Part shown: positions 8,714-17,552 of the stretch, piece after piece
Layout of the letters: each line of letters begins with the position of its first letter
Numbering within the stretch: the stretch's first letter is position 1
Assembly: GCF_003660445.1 (NCBI RefSeq)
Contig: NZ_QZVQ01000010.1
Span: forward strand, 124,001 to 188,000
Length of the DNA stretch: 64,000 nucleotides
Origin: Croceibacterium ferulae
GTDB taxonomy: Bacteria; Pseudomonadota; Alphaproteobacteria; Sphingomonadales; Sphingomonadaceae
Direction of reading: 5' to 3'
The notes under the pieces: model-generated
The model's database searches: none
Seen by the model: the letters and a program-made list of their open reading frames with translations, nothing else
What the model was told of the DNA's origin: nothing
Position numbers and translations under genes: made by a program

Positions 8714-9972
8714 GTCTTTTCGAAGCGGTTGCGCAGGTAGATGGCAAGCCCGTTCATCAGCAACAAGAAGGCCAGCAGCACGATGATCGCCGCGCTGGTC
8801 CGCTCCACGAAGCCGCGGCTGATCTCGTCCGACCACAGGAAGATCTGCACGGGCAGCACGGTCGCCGGATCGGCCAGGCCGCCCGGCGGGGTGGCGACGA
8901 AAGCGCGCATGCCGATCATCAGCAGCGGCGCCGTCTCGCCCAGGGCGCGTGCCATGCCGATGATGGTGCCGGTCAGGATACCGGGCAGCGCCAGGGGCAG
9001 CACATGGTGGAACACGACCTGGATCGGACTTGCGCCCACCGCCAGCGCACCGTCACGGATGGACGGCGGTACCGCCTTGATCGCGTTGCGGCCGGAGATG
9101 ACGATCACCGGCATTGTCATCAGCGCCAGCGTCATGCCGCCGATTATCGGGGCGGAGCGGAGCGAGGGGAACAGGCCCAGGAAAACGGCCAGGCCCAGCA
9201 ACCCGAAGATGATGGAGGGCACCGCGGCGAGGTTGTTGATCGAAACCTCGATCAGATCGGTCCAGCGGCCGCGCGGGGCATATTCTTCCAGATAGAGCGC
9301 GGCGAGCACGCCCACCGGGAAGGCCAGTGCCAGCGTGACCAGCATTGTCAGGATCGAACCCTTCAGCGCGCCCCAGATGCCCGCCAGCTGCGGGTCGGTA
9401 GCGTCGGATCGCGCCAGGAAGCCGAGATCGAGCCGGTCCGCCAGCGCGCCGTCTGCCGCGAGCCGGTCGGCCAGCGGGCGCAGTTCGGCATGACCATCAC
9501 CATTGTAGGCGGCGGCGAGGTTCTGGCTGACCGGCAGGTCCAGAGTTGCGCGCTCACTCAGCAGGGTTGGGTCGTCAATGATCGCCTCTGCCGCGACACG
9601 CCAGGCGTCCGGGCTGATCTGCCTGGACGCATCCTCGCCGAAGCGGGCGCCCACATTTGTTTCGATCAATTCGGGCAGCCCCTGGTTCTCCAGCGAGCGG
9701 ACCGCAACGCCGAAGGTGGCGTTCTCGGCCGGAGGGGTCAGGTTGGCGGCGGCGAAGTCGATCGGCACGATCAGCGTGGTGCGCTGAAATCCGCCGACAC
9801 CGTTCAGCGTCATGGTCGCGAGCAGGAAGGCGAGCACGGCCATCGAGAATACGACAGCGGCAAGCCCGGCCAGACGGAAGCGCCGCTCCGCCGCATAGCG
9901 CCGCTTCAGCCGCGCAGCATAGGCGGGCGAGCGTGTTGGGCCGAGATCGGCGGAGGTCATGGTGTCACTCAT
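8707..9972 (-). CDS. pstA: Phosphate ABC transporter permease PstA (long form)
   Basis: Inner-membrane permease subunit, 421 residues, well above the roughly 290 of E. coli PstA. The extra length is an N-terminal membrane segment (about residues 32-60) and a periplasmic stretch of about 120 residues before the transport core. This long form is common in alphaproteobacteria. The core has an EAA-type cytoplasmic loop ([26 protein letters not shown]). ATG 9972 lies inside the last codons of pstC, an 8-nt overlap; ATG 9960 is also in frame. It ends in an 7-nt overlap with pstB. Confidence 0.93.
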   Translation of the reverse strand: MSDTMTSADLGPTRSPAYAARLKRRYAAERRFRLAGLAAVVFSMAVLAFLLATMTLNGVGGFQRTTLIVPIDFAAANLTPPAENATFGVAVRSLENQGLPELIETNVGARFGEDASRQISPDAWRVAAEAIIDDPTLLSERATLDLPVSQNLAAAYNGDGHAELRPLADRLAADGALADRLDLGFLARSDATDPQLAGIWGALKGSILTMLVTLALAFPVGVLAALYLEEYAPRGRWTDLIEVSINNLAAVPSIIFGLLGLAVFLGLFPSLRSAPIIGGMTLALMTMPVIVISGRNAIKAVPPSIRDGALAVGASPIQVVFHHVLPLALPGILTGTIIGMARALGETAPLLMIGMRAFVATPPGGLADPATVLPVQIFLWSDEISRGFVERTSAAIIVLLAFLLLMNGLAIYLRNRFEKTW

Positions 9973-11350
9973 AAGCTTCGCGGAACCGTTTCACGACGCG
10001 CAAGGCGATGAAGTTGAGAGCAAGGGTGACCAGGAACAGCACGAACCCCAGGGCAAAGGCGCTGAGCGTGGCTGGATGGTCGAAGCTGCCTTCGCCCGTC
10101 AGCATGGCCACGATCTGGAAGGTGACGGTGGTCATCGCCTCCAGCGGGTTGGCCGAGAGGTTGGCGGCAGCGCCCGCGGCCATGACCACGATCATCGTTT
10201 CGCCGATGGCGCGGCTGACGGCCAGCATCACGCCGGCAACGATGCCGGGCAGGGCGGCCGGCACCAGCACGCGGCGGATCGTCTCGTTCTTCGTCGCACC
10301 AAGCGCCAGCGAGCCGTCGCGCATGGTGCGCGGCACGGCGGCGATGGAATCGTCCGCCATGGACGACACGAACGGGATGATCATGACGCCCATCACCAGT
10401 CCGGCGGCAAGGGCGCTTTCGCTGCTGGCATTGCTGATCCCGATGGACACCGCGACATCGCGAATGGCCGGGGCAACGGTCAGCGCGGCGAAATAGCCGT
10501 AAACGACGGTCGGCACGCCGGCGAGGATCTCCAGCATCGGCTTCAGCCAGCGGCGCCAGCGCGGATCGGCATATTGCGTAAGGTAGATGGCGCTCATCAG
10601 GCCAAGCGGGATCGCCACCAGCATGGCGATGATCGCGCCGATATAGATCGTGCCCCAGAACAGCGGCAGCGCACCGTAACGGCTGCCATCCACATTGTCC
10701 GTCGCGCTCATCGGGTCAGGCCCCCAATGCGTGCCGAACAGGAAATCGACCGGGCTGACCATGCCGAAGAAGCGCACGGTCTCGAACACCAGGCTGACGA
10801 AGATGCCCAGCGTCGTCAGGATCGCCACCAGCGATGCCAGCAGCAGGATGCCCATCACCAGCCGCTCCACCCGCGTGCGCGCCCGGAAGTCGGGACGAAG
10901 CCGCAGGAAAGCGGCCATGCCGCACAAGAAGGCGATGACCACCGTGGCCGCGCCGCCGATCAGGTTGAAGCGGCCGATTGCCTCCTGGAACGGCCGCACC
11001 AGGACCTGCGCGCCCTCGTTGAACACCGCTGGCGCCGAACCGTCGGCAACGTTGCGCGCCTCTGCCAGCAGGGTCTGACGCAGCAGGCCTTCCGCAGGCA
11101 GACCCGCGGCGGCGGGGCTCGCCTCCACGGACCGGACGATCAGCCCGGGCGAGACGATGCCCCAGATCACGATGAACAGGACCGCGGGGATCATGATGGA
11201 CAGCGCCACGAACCATGCGTGGTAGGTGGGCAGGGCGGCCAGTCGGCGTGCCGGCTGCGACCGGGCGAAGCTGTAGGCGCGGCCACGCGCGGCGATCCAG
11301 CCGATCGTCGCAAGGGCCAGAGCCAGCAGAATGAGCAGGGACGGGGGCAT
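9965..11350 (-). CDS. pstC: Phosphate ABC transporter permease PstC (long form)
   Basis: Partner permease of PstA, 461 residues with an N-terminal extension relative to the E. coli protein (about 320). Several hydrophobic segments are evident; the EAA-like loop DGSLALGATKNETIRRVLVPAALPGI contacts PstB. The sequence RSQPARRLAALPTYHAWFVAL after the first membrane segment is typical of the alphaproteobacterial form. It starts 10 nt after the pstS stop and overlaps pstA, matching the subunit order of the transporter. Confidence 0.93.
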   Translation of the reverse strand: MPPSLLILLALALATIGWIAARGRAYSFARSQPARRLAALPTYHAWFVALSIMIPAVLFIVIWGIVSPGLIVRSVEASPAAAGLPAEGLLRQTLLAEARNVADGSAPAVFNEGAQVLVRPFQEAIGRFNLIGGAATVVIAFLCGMAAFLRLRPDFRARTRVERLVMGILLLASLVAILTTLGIFVSLVFETVRFFGMVSPVDFLFGTHWGPDPMSATDNVDGSRYGALPLFWGTIYIGAIIAMLVAIPLGLMSAIYLTQYADPRWRRWLKPMLEILAGVPTVVYGYFAALTVAPAIRDVAVSIGISNASSESALAAGLVMGVMIIPFVSSMADDSIAAVPRTMRDGSLALGATKNETIRRVLVPAALPGIVAGVMLAVSRAIGETMIVVMAAGAAANLSANPLEAMTTVTFQIVAMLTGEGSFDHPATLSAFALGFVLFLVTLALNFIALRVVKRFREAYE

Positions 11351-11360
11351 GATGCGGACC

Positions 11361-12398
11361 TTACTCGAAATCGGCCGCGGTAAGGGTCGTATACCGCGTG
11401 GCAGCTACGGCGCTGCGCTGCGCCACGTCGGGCGGGCTCGCGACCAGGCCGATATCGGTCAGCGGACCATCACGACCCCAGCTTTCCACCCATTTGGCAA
11501 GGAAAGCCTTCAGGCCGGGGATCGCCTGCAGGTGAGCTCGCTTTACATAGATGTAGAGCGGCCGTGCACCCGGATAGGCGAAGCTGGCGATGTTGTCGTA
11601 GGTCGGTTGCACGCCGTTCATCGGCAGGCCCTGCACATTGTCGGCATTTTCTTCCAGATAGGAATATCCGAACAGGCCGACCGCCCGCGGATTGCTCCGG
11701 ATCTTCTGGACGATCAGATTGTCCTGCTCACCCTGATCGACAAAGGCCCCGTCGCTGCGCACTTCGGTGCAGATCTGCTCGTACCGGGCCTCGTCGCTTT
11801 CCTTCAGCGCCGCCATGCGTGGGTCGGCATTGCAGCCCGGGATCAGAATCAGTTCCTTCAGCGCGTCACGGGTGCCGGAGGTGGAGGGCGGCCCGTACAT
11901 CAGGATCGGCTGGTTCGGCAGCGACGCGTCCACATCGGACCACAGGCGCGCCGCCTGCGGTCGGCCGTAGGGATTTGCGGCGATTGCGCGGTAGATGATC
12001 TCGGGGCTCAGGTTCAGCTGGATGCCGTTCTTCGCGCTGGCGAAGGCGATGCCGTCCAGCCCGACCTGGATCTCCATCACGTCCTCCACGCCGTTGGCCT
12101 GACACTGGGCGAACTCGGACGCCTTCATCCGTCGGCTGGCATGGGCGATGTCCGGCGTGCTGGCCCCAAGGCCGGCGCAGAACAGATTGATGCCGCCGCC
12201 GGTGCCCGTCGCCTCGATGATGGGGGAAGGGAACTCGGGATGCGAGCGCGCAAAGGCTTCCGCCACCGTCTTGGCGAACGGGTAGACCGTGGACGACCCG
12301 ACCGCGCGGATGGATTCCCGGGTGCCGCCGGTCATGCATGCCGCCAGCGACAGGCTGGCGCAAAGTGCAACAACAGATGATGCGATGAACCGCTTCAT
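11361..12398 (-). CDS. pstS: Phosphate-binding periplasmic lipoprotein PstS
   Basis: Substrate-binding protein of the phosphate importer, 345 residues. ATG 12398 gives a lipoprotein signal peptide (MKRFIASSVVALCASLSLAAC) with Cys21 as the lipidated residue. The mature part begins with IRAVGSSTVYPFAK, where the Ser/Thr residues bind phosphate, followed by ATGTGGGINLFCAG. It is first of the transporter genes, 110 nt after phoR, and a Pho-box candidate sits at the end of phoR, so it probably starts a phosphate-regulated transcript. Confidence 0.94.
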   Translation of the reverse strand: MKRFIASSVVALCASLSLAACMTGGTRESIRAVGSSTVYPFAKTVAEAFARSHPEFPSPIIEATGTGGGINLFCAGLGASTPDIAHASRRMKASEFAQCQANGVEDVMEIQVGLDGIAFASAKNGIQLNLSPEIIYRAIAANPYGRPQAARLWSDVDASLPNQPILMYGPPSTSGTRDALKELILIPGCNADPRMAALKESDEARYEQICTEVRSDGAFVDQGEQDNLIVQKIRSNPRAVGLFGYSYLEENADNVQGLPMNGVQPTYDNIASFAYPGARPLYIYVKRAHLQAIPGLKAFLAKWVESWGRDGPLTDIGLVASPPDVAQRSAVAATRYTTLTAADFE

Positions 12399-12498
12399 GC
12401 CGGACCTGCCAGCCTTTCCATAAGATGTGTGGCGACCGGCACAGCCAACCGGCGGGCGTGATGCGGATTGTTCCGTCCAGCGCCCGTTGTTGGATGAA

Positions 12499-12518
12499 TG
12501 CGACAGCTTCATGACAAG
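12499..12518 (-). promoter_or_regulatory. Pho box candidate upstream of pstS, overlapping the phoR stop
   Basis: Minus-strand CTTGTCATGAAGCTGTCGCA contains half-sites TTGTCAT and CTGTCGC separated by 4 bp, the geometry of a PhoB dimer site. The phoR stop TGA lies in the spacer region, and the pstS ATG is 100 nt downstream. Its second half is identical to that of the site before phoB (CTGTCGC), which supports a shared local consensus. No convincing -10 is visible. Confidence 0.6.
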
Positions 12519-13747
12519 GCTACTCCACCGGTGCCGCTGTTCTCGTCGTTCGCACCGGTCGGTGCGCCGGCAACGGGCAGGTGGATCGTCACAATTGTGC
12601 CGCTGCCCTGCCGACTGGCGATGTCCAGCCGCCCGCGATGCCGTTCCACGATATGCTTGACGATCGCCAGGCCGAGGCCGGTGCCGCCTGCGGCGCGGCT
12701 GCGGCCGGGATCGGTGCGGTAGAAGCGGCGGGTCAGGTGAGGGATATGTTCGGGCGCAATGCCTTCCCCCTGGTCACGCACGATGATCGCGGCACAGGAA
12801 CGCCGCGCGGGCGACAGCTCCACGCAGACGGGCGTGTCGGGCGCGCCATATTTCAGCGCATTGTCGACAAGATTTCGCACCAGCTGCTCCAGCTGTCGCT
12901 GATCGCCTTGAGTGTGCATCGCTTCGTCCGAGATGTGGAACTCCAGCCGGCTCTGACGCTCCGGCCCGGCCGCATCACGCGCCGCCTGCCCGACCAGCGG
13001 CTTCAGGTCGACCAGTTCGCGGGGACGGTCGTGCTTCTCCGCCTCCACCCGGGATAGGGACATCAGATCGCTGACGAGGTTCTGCAGCCGACGCGCTTCG
13101 CGCAGCACGATTCCGTGAAAACGGTCGGCGCGGGCGCGATCAAGCGTTTCCGACTCCTCCACCAGCGTCTCCATATAGCCGATGATGGAGGATAGCGGCG
13201 TGCGCAGTTCGTGGCTGGCGTTGGCGACGAAATCGGTGTGCGCGCGGCTGACATCGGCCTCGGCCGTGCGGTCCACCAGTTCCACGAGGGAATAACGCTG
13301 GTCCAGCGTCTGGCGCGTGATCTGCCAGATGCTGCGCGGTCCGGTCAGACCCTGGATGGTGGCACCGCCGCCCTCGGACCGGGCAAGCAGTTCCACCGCC
13401 TCCGGATGACGGAAGGCGACCCGGGCGTCCTGGCCTAGCACATGCGTGCCCAGCGCCTCGCGCGCGGCGGCATTGGCGACGATGATGCGCATGCCGTCCA
13501 GCATCAGCACCGGCTGGATCGACTGTTCGAACAGGTCGCGCATGCCCGTGCGCGTCAGCTGTACGCTTTCCGCATTGGCGGCCGGCGTGGCGGCGCGCTG
13601 CTGCGGCGCGACCAGCCAGAAGGTGGCAATCCACACCAGAACCAGCACGCCGATCAGCAGCGGATTCTCGCCCGCCAGCAACAGCGCAACACCTGACGCC
13701 AGGGCAATCAGGATGGCTGCGGTCGGGAACGGCCTGCTCTCGATCAT
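12509..13747 (-). CDS. phoR: Phosphate regulon sensor histidine kinase PhoR
   Basis: Inner-membrane sensor kinase of 412 residues that phosphorylates PhoB. Two close hydrophobic segments lie within residues about 8-48. A PAS-like region follows (about 70-170), then the dimerisation/H-box with the phosphoacceptor His in NASHELRTPLSSIIGY, and the ATPase domain with N-box (LVRNLVDNALKYG), G1 (VRDQGEGI) and G2 (GGTGLGLAIVKHI). The lack of a large periplasmic domain agrees with known PhoR proteins, which sense through Pst/PhoU. It is the first gene of the cluster, about 360 nt from the tRNA genes. Confidence 0.93.
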   Translation of the reverse strand: MIESRPFPTAAILIALASGVALLLAGENPLLIGVLVLVWIATFWLVAPQQRAATPAANAESVQLTRTGMRDLFEQSIQPVLMLDGMRIIVANAAAREALGTHVLGQDARVAFRHPEAVELLARSEGGGATIQGLTGPRSIWQITRQTLDQRYSLVELVDRTAEADVSRAHTDFVANASHELRTPLSSIIGYMETLVEESETLDRARADRFHGIVLREARRLQNLVSDLMSLSRVEAEKHDRPRELVDLKPLVGQAARDAAGPERQSRLEFHISDEAMHTQGDQRQLEQLVRNLVDNALKYGAPDTPVCVELSPARRSCAAIIVRDQGEGIAPEHIPHLTRRFYRTDPGRSRAAGGTGLGLAIVKHIVERHRGRLDIASRQGSGTIVTIHLPVAGAPTGANDENSGTGGVALS

Positions 13748-13885
13748 GGCGCGGCCCTAGCGACCGGATCGCCGGCGTGCCAGCCCGAAAGCGCGACCTG
13801 TCGCTGCAGGGCAGCATAGGTCCGTGCCCGGTCCGATTGTGGACCGTTGCACGGGCCAGCCATGTCTGGTGAGGATGTGAATGAC

Positions 13886-13960
13886 TGGTGACCCCTACGG
13901 GAATCGAACCCGTGTTTCAGCCGTGAGAGGGCCGCGTCCTAACCGCTAGACGAAGGGGCC
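13886..13960 (-). tRNA. tRNA-Glu (CUC anticodon)
   Basis: A 75-nt cloverleaf including an encoded CCA end. The acceptor stem pairs GGCCCCT with AGGGGTC, the anticodon loop reads CTCTCAC giving anticodon CUC, and the T loop carries GGTTCGATTCC. The discriminator base is A. It lies 25 nt from a second, near-identical tRNA-Glu on the same strand. Confidence 0.95.
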
Positions 13961-13985
13961 GAAGCCATTCAATTGCGCACCGCGA

Positions 13986-14060
13986 TGGTGACCCCTACGG
14001 GATTCGAACCCGTATTTCAGCCGTGAAAGGGCCGCGTCCTAACCCTTAGACGAAGGGGCC
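13986..14060 (-). tRNA. tRNA-Glu (UUC anticodon)
   Basis: A 75-nt tRNA with encoded CCA. The acceptor stem is the same as in its neighbour, the anticodon loop is CTTTCAC giving UUC, and the T arm is GGGTTCGAATCCC. It differs from the CUC copy at only a few D-arm, anticodon and T-arm positions, suggesting local duplication. As the upstream member on the minus strand it is probably cotranscribed with the CUC gene. Confidence 0.96.
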
Positions 14061-14129
14061 TTGTCGCGAAGGCGAGGGGGGCCTTTAGGGGCGCCCGGCG
14101 ATCCGGTCAACCCCGCTTTGGCGCTTCTT

Positions 14130-15911
14130 TCAATCGGCAAAAGCAGCGTCGTCCAGATGCAGTTCGGCACGCGGGGTCTGCCCCCAATCATCGGTCCGCG
14201 CCCGGCCTGCCAGCCACAGCCGGCGCCCCTTCGCGCCATGCAGCAGGGTCTGGCCCAGCAGTGTCTCCGCCATGCGGAAACCGACCGCCTTCAGGGATGC
14301 GCCATCGGCCCCTCCGGCGATCAGGCGGACATGGCCGTTGCCGACCACCTCGGCGCGGACCAGATGGACCGGGCCGACCACCACCCGCGGGCCGGGCCAG
14401 CCGACGCCGAACGGACCCGCGCACTCCAGCTCCTCCACCAGACCCGCGGTCAGTCCGCGCGGCGTGAGCGCCAGATCAAGCAGCAGCGCACCACCGGTGC
14501 TGGCACGGGCGACGGGTGCGGCCAGGTGCGATTCGATCCATGCGGCAAACTCCGCCACGCGATCATTGTCCACCGTCAGCCCCGCAGCCATCGCATGACC
14601 ACCACCCGCAACCAGCAAGCCACCATCGCGCGCGCCGATGATCGCCGCCCCCAGATCGACCCCGGCGATGGAGCGGCCGGATCCCTTGCCCTGGCCGGTC
14701 GCGACATCCAGCGCGATCACGATGGCTGGCTTGCCATACTTCTCCTTCAGCCGGCCGGCGACGATGCCGATCACACCCGGATGCCATTCAGTGCCGGACA
14801 CCACCAGCACAGCGCGATCGGTCTGCCTCGCCGCCTGCATCTCGGCGGCTTCCTGCACCGATTGTTCGATCGCGCGGCGTTCCTCGTTCAGCTGGTCCAA
14901 ACGGGCCGCGATCATGCGTGCTTCCTCCGGATCACTGGTCGTCAGCAGACGGACACCCAGGGCAGCATCGCCCACCCGCCCGCCGGCATTGATGCGCGGG
15001 CCCAGGGCGAAGCCGCAATCGCTGCAGGTGGGCGCGCGGCTCAGCCGGCTGGCGTCGATCAGCGCCGCAATGCCGACATTGTCGCGCCGGCGCATGACCT
15101 TCAGCCCCTGCGCCACGAAGGCGCGGTTCAGCCCGCGGATCGCCGCAACATCGGCCACGGTGCCCAGAGCCACCAGATCCAGCAGCGACAGCAGGTCCGG
15201 TTCCTGCCTGCCGGAGAAGTAGTCCCGCCCGCGCAGCACCCGCACCACGGCGACCGCCAGCAGGAAGGCGACACCCACGGCCGCCAGATGGCCATGCGCG
15301 GTGCCCGTCTCCGCCTCGTCCAGCCGGTTGGGATTGACCACGGCATAGGCGGTCGGCAGCTCCGCCGTGCATTGATGGTGGTCCACCACCACCACATCAA
15401 TCCCCGCATCATGCGCTGCGGCAAGCGGGGCGAAAGCGGTGGCGCCGCAATCCACCGTCACGATCAGAGTCGACCCTGCGCGGCCCAGCCCCAGCAGGGC
15501 TGCTTCCGTGGGCCCGTAACCCTCCGTCAGCCGGTCCGGGATATAATGCGTCGCATTGTGCCCTAGCATACGCAACAACCGGATCAGCAGGGCTGCACTG
15601 GTGGCACCATCGACATCGTAGTCCCCGAACACCGCCACCTGCTCACGCGTGATGACTGCGTCGGCAAGGCGTTCGGCCGCGCGATCCATGTCGTTGAAAA
15701 GCGAAGGATCTGGCATGAAATCGCGCAGGCTGGGCGTACGATGGCGGGCAAGATCATGCCGCTCCACCCCCCGTGACAGCAGCAGGTGAGTGACCAGATC
15801 CTGGCCCAATCCGGCCATGCCGTCGGCGCCGGACGCATCGCCGCCACGCCAACGCCAGGTCTTGCCAGACAGGGATTGTTCTATACCTAAGAGTGCAGGG
15901 CAGGTTGCCAT
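14130..15911 (-). CDS. recJ: Single-stranded-DNA-specific exonuclease RecJ
   Basis: 5'-3' single-strand exonuclease for recombination and mismatch repair, 593 residues. The DHH phosphoesterase motifs are visible: VFGDYDVDGATSAA (motif I), GHNATHYIPDRLTEGYG, VDCGATA, and the name-giving VVVVDHHQC. The DHHA1 part contains VSGTEWHPGVIGIVAGRLKEKY and GSGRSI. ATG 15911 gives MATCPALLGIEQSLSGKTWRW, typical of the family start, though the ribosome site is weak. It starts 218 nt after nothing but an intergenic stretch shared with the divergent unknown gene. Confidence 0.95.
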   Translation of the reverse strand: MATCPALLGIEQSLSGKTWRWRGGDASGADGMAGLGQDLVTHLLLSRGVERHDLARHRTPSLRDFMPDPSLFNDMDRAAERLADAVITREQVAVFGDYDVDGATSAALLIRLLRMLGHNATHYIPDRLTEGYGPTEAALLGLGRAGSTLIVTVDCGATAFAPLAAAHDAGIDVVVVDHHQCTAELPTAYAVVNPNRLDEAETGTAHGHLAAVGVAFLLAVAVVRVLRGRDYFSGRQEPDLLSLLDLVALGTVADVAAIRGLNRAFVAQGLKVMRRRDNVGIAALIDASRLSRAPTCSDCGFALGPRINAGGRVGDAALGVRLLTTSDPEEARMIAARLDQLNEERRAIEQSVQEAAEMQAARQTDRAVLVVSGTEWHPGVIGIVAGRLKEKYGKPAIVIALDVATGQGKGSGRSIAGVDLGAAIIGARDGGLLVAGGGHAMAAGLTVDNDRVAEFAAWIESHLAAPVARASTGGALLLDLALTPRGLTAGLVEELECAGPFGVGWPGPRVVVGPVHLVRAEVVGNGHVRLIAGGADGASLKAVGFRMAETLLGQTLLHGAKGRRLWLAGRARTDDWGQTPRAELHLDDAAFAD

Positions 15912-16137
15912 GATAACCGCCTACTCCAATGCGTTCTCAGGTGCAAAGCGGTGTAGCCGGCGCGGAACAGCCTCGCGCTCACCCTGTGCGGAGGTGTGTG
16001 ATTTTGCGTTCCGTCCCAAACAGAAACGGCCGTCCAGCCCCATCTCGACCTGTTTAGGATTTCCGGTGCATACGCGCGCTTCCACAGGAAACGGGGGACA
16101 ACAGATAAACGGCGGGGTGCACCCAAGTGCTGCAGGC

Positions 16138-16887
16138 ATGCTTACTGCAGCTTCGCTCCTCTTTGCGCCCGGCCGTCGGCCGTCGGCGGCGGAGGTACGC
16201 GCCGCCGCGCAGCGTGATGGCGGCTTTACGATCAGCGTTGACCCCTCCGACGAATCCTCTGCCGGTGCCGCTGACCCGGAGGCATTGCGCTGGCTGGAGC
16301 TGCTGGCCAACGGCCTGACCTTCGATCTGGAGGGACTGCGGCCGGGCGAAGCTGAACCCGCCCCGCCAGCCGGGCACTTCTACGGGCTGCCGGCAGACTT
16401 CGCGCCGGGCATGCTGGAGGCGGTCACCTTGCGACCCGGTCCGCATCTTCGGGCAGGCGGCACGATGCTGCCAGTGGTCCGCGGCATGGCGTGGCTGATG
16501 GCGCGGCTGGCGCAGATGCCGTTTGTCCAGGCGGTTGCGTGGCACCCGGCGCGCACCTGGTGCAGCCCGCGCCATTTCAGCGATTCCGTGATCCGCTGGG
16601 CCGAAGGCGGCCCGTTCCCCGGCCTCGGCCTCGCCGCTTTGGCGCCAACGCCCGAGGGCGGCCTGCAGAGTGAGGGGCTGAGCCTGTTCACCGGCCAGGA
16701 GCTGCGGGTGGAGCCTCAGCTGGTGATGGATCGTGCGGCCGGCGCCCGTCTGGCGCTGCGCATGCTGCACTGGCTGGTGGAGAACGGCCGCCTGACCGAT
16801 CCCGTGACGCTTGCCGGCCCGGGCGGCGAGGCGCTGCTGCTCGACCCTTCACCCAGCGGACGGTTTGTGAGCGCATCGCGCGCATGA
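16138..16887 (+). CDS. Unknown protein coupled to the AHH nuclease gene (weak DUF4261 resemblance)
   Basis: I do not recognise this 249-residue protein with confidence. The order of its C-terminal half (AVAWHPARTWCSPRHF, then PFPGLGLAALAP, then GLSLFTGQ, then ALRMLHWLVENGRLTDPVTL) loosely recalls DUF4261 proteins, but this is from memory and unproven. No signal peptide or membrane segment is clear. The start is uncertain: ATG 16138 gives MLTAASLLFAPGRRPSAAEV, while GTG 16117 is also in frame, and neither has a strong ribosome site. Its stop overlaps the next gene's ATG (ATGA), so the two products are made together. The 226 nt upstream hold no gene I can support. Confidence 0.6.
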   Translation: MLTAASLLFAPGRRPSAAEVRAAAQRDGGFTISVDPSDESSAGAADPEALRWLELLANGLTFDLEGLRPGEAEPAPPAGHFYGLPADFAPGMLEAVTLRPGPHLRAGGTMLPVVRGMAWLMARLAQMPFVQAVAWHPARTWCSPRHFSDSVIRWAEGGPFPGLGLAALAPTPEGGLQSEGLSLFTGQELRVEPQLVMDRAAGARLALRMLHWLVENGRLTDPVTLAGPGGEALLLDPSPSGRFVSASRA

Positions 16888-17552
16888 ACCCTGCGAGGCC
16901 GCCATTCCGGCGGTCTGGCGCGCGGGCCGCGATTGTTGCGCGGCCGAAACTCCCGTTTCCATCGGTCAACAATCCAGGGCAACCCGGCTATCGGACCGGC
17001 ATGCAGCGGCACCATCTGCTGCCCCGGCAATTGTTGAGCCACCACGCGCATGGCCGGCTGTTCGACGAGATCGGGCGCGACCGGATCGGGTTTGACGATT
17101 TTCGCAGCAACGGCCTGCTGCTGCCCTCCACGGAAGGCACGGCGCAACAGACCCGGATGCCGCTCCATCGCGGGCCCCATCACGCTTACAACGCGATGGT
17201 CGCGGAACGGATGGGGCAGATCGAGTCCGACTGGTCGCGCATGCGGCCAAAGGCGCCCGAGATCGCGCTCGACCAGGCGATCATGCGCATCGACCTGCTG
17301 CAGCGCGCGCTGCGGCGCCGCCTGCTGGCGGAGGATCGCACCCGCTTCAAGCTGAACCGTAGAGACCGGCTGGGCGAGGAGGTCGACTTCACGGTGCTGG
17401 ACGCCATGGCCGAGCTGCTGTGGAACAGCACGGAGCCCGGGCTGCCGCCGGATGTGCTGATCATGGCGGGCGAACCGCATCCGCCGCTGGAACCGGCGCC
17501 GGCCGCCCAGAAGCTGGACGACCGGTCGCTGATCGACTGGATCTTCGGCTAG
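16884..17552 (+). CDS. AHH-type nuclease-like protein (HNH/Endo VII superfamily)
   Basis: Protein of 222 residues with an AHH-like nuclease core at about 40-110: QRHHLLPRQLL, then FDDFRSNGLLLPS and MPLHRGPHHAYNAMV. The paired histidines, the N-G-(L/V)-x-L-P strand and the HRGPHHAYN block are the signature of the AHH branch of His-Me finger nucleases. Many AHH domains are toxin warheads, but this protein has no secretion or trafficking domain, and small free-standing versions also occur. The remaining ~110 residues are helical with no known motif. ATG 16884 overlaps the upstream stop; starting at M40 would lose the coupling. Function unknown; nucleic-acid cleavage is inference. Confidence 0.7.
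   Translation: MNPARPPFRRSGARAAIVARPKLPFPSVNNPGQPGYRTGMQRHHLLPRQLLSHHAHGRLFDEIGRDRIGFDDFRSNGLLLPSTEGTAQQTRMPLHRGPHHAYNAMVAERMGQIESDWSRMRPKAPEIALDQAIMRIDLLQRALRRRLLAEDRTRFKLNRRDRLGEEVDFTVLDAMAELLWNSTEPGLPPDVLIMAGEPHPPLEPAPAAQKLDDRSLIDWIFG

Noticed and set aside
16884-17552. AHH protein as a secreted polymorphic toxin
   Set aside because: There is no signal peptide, repeat, PAAR, Rhs or two-partner domain, and no array of immunity genes. Kept only as a nuclease-like protein.
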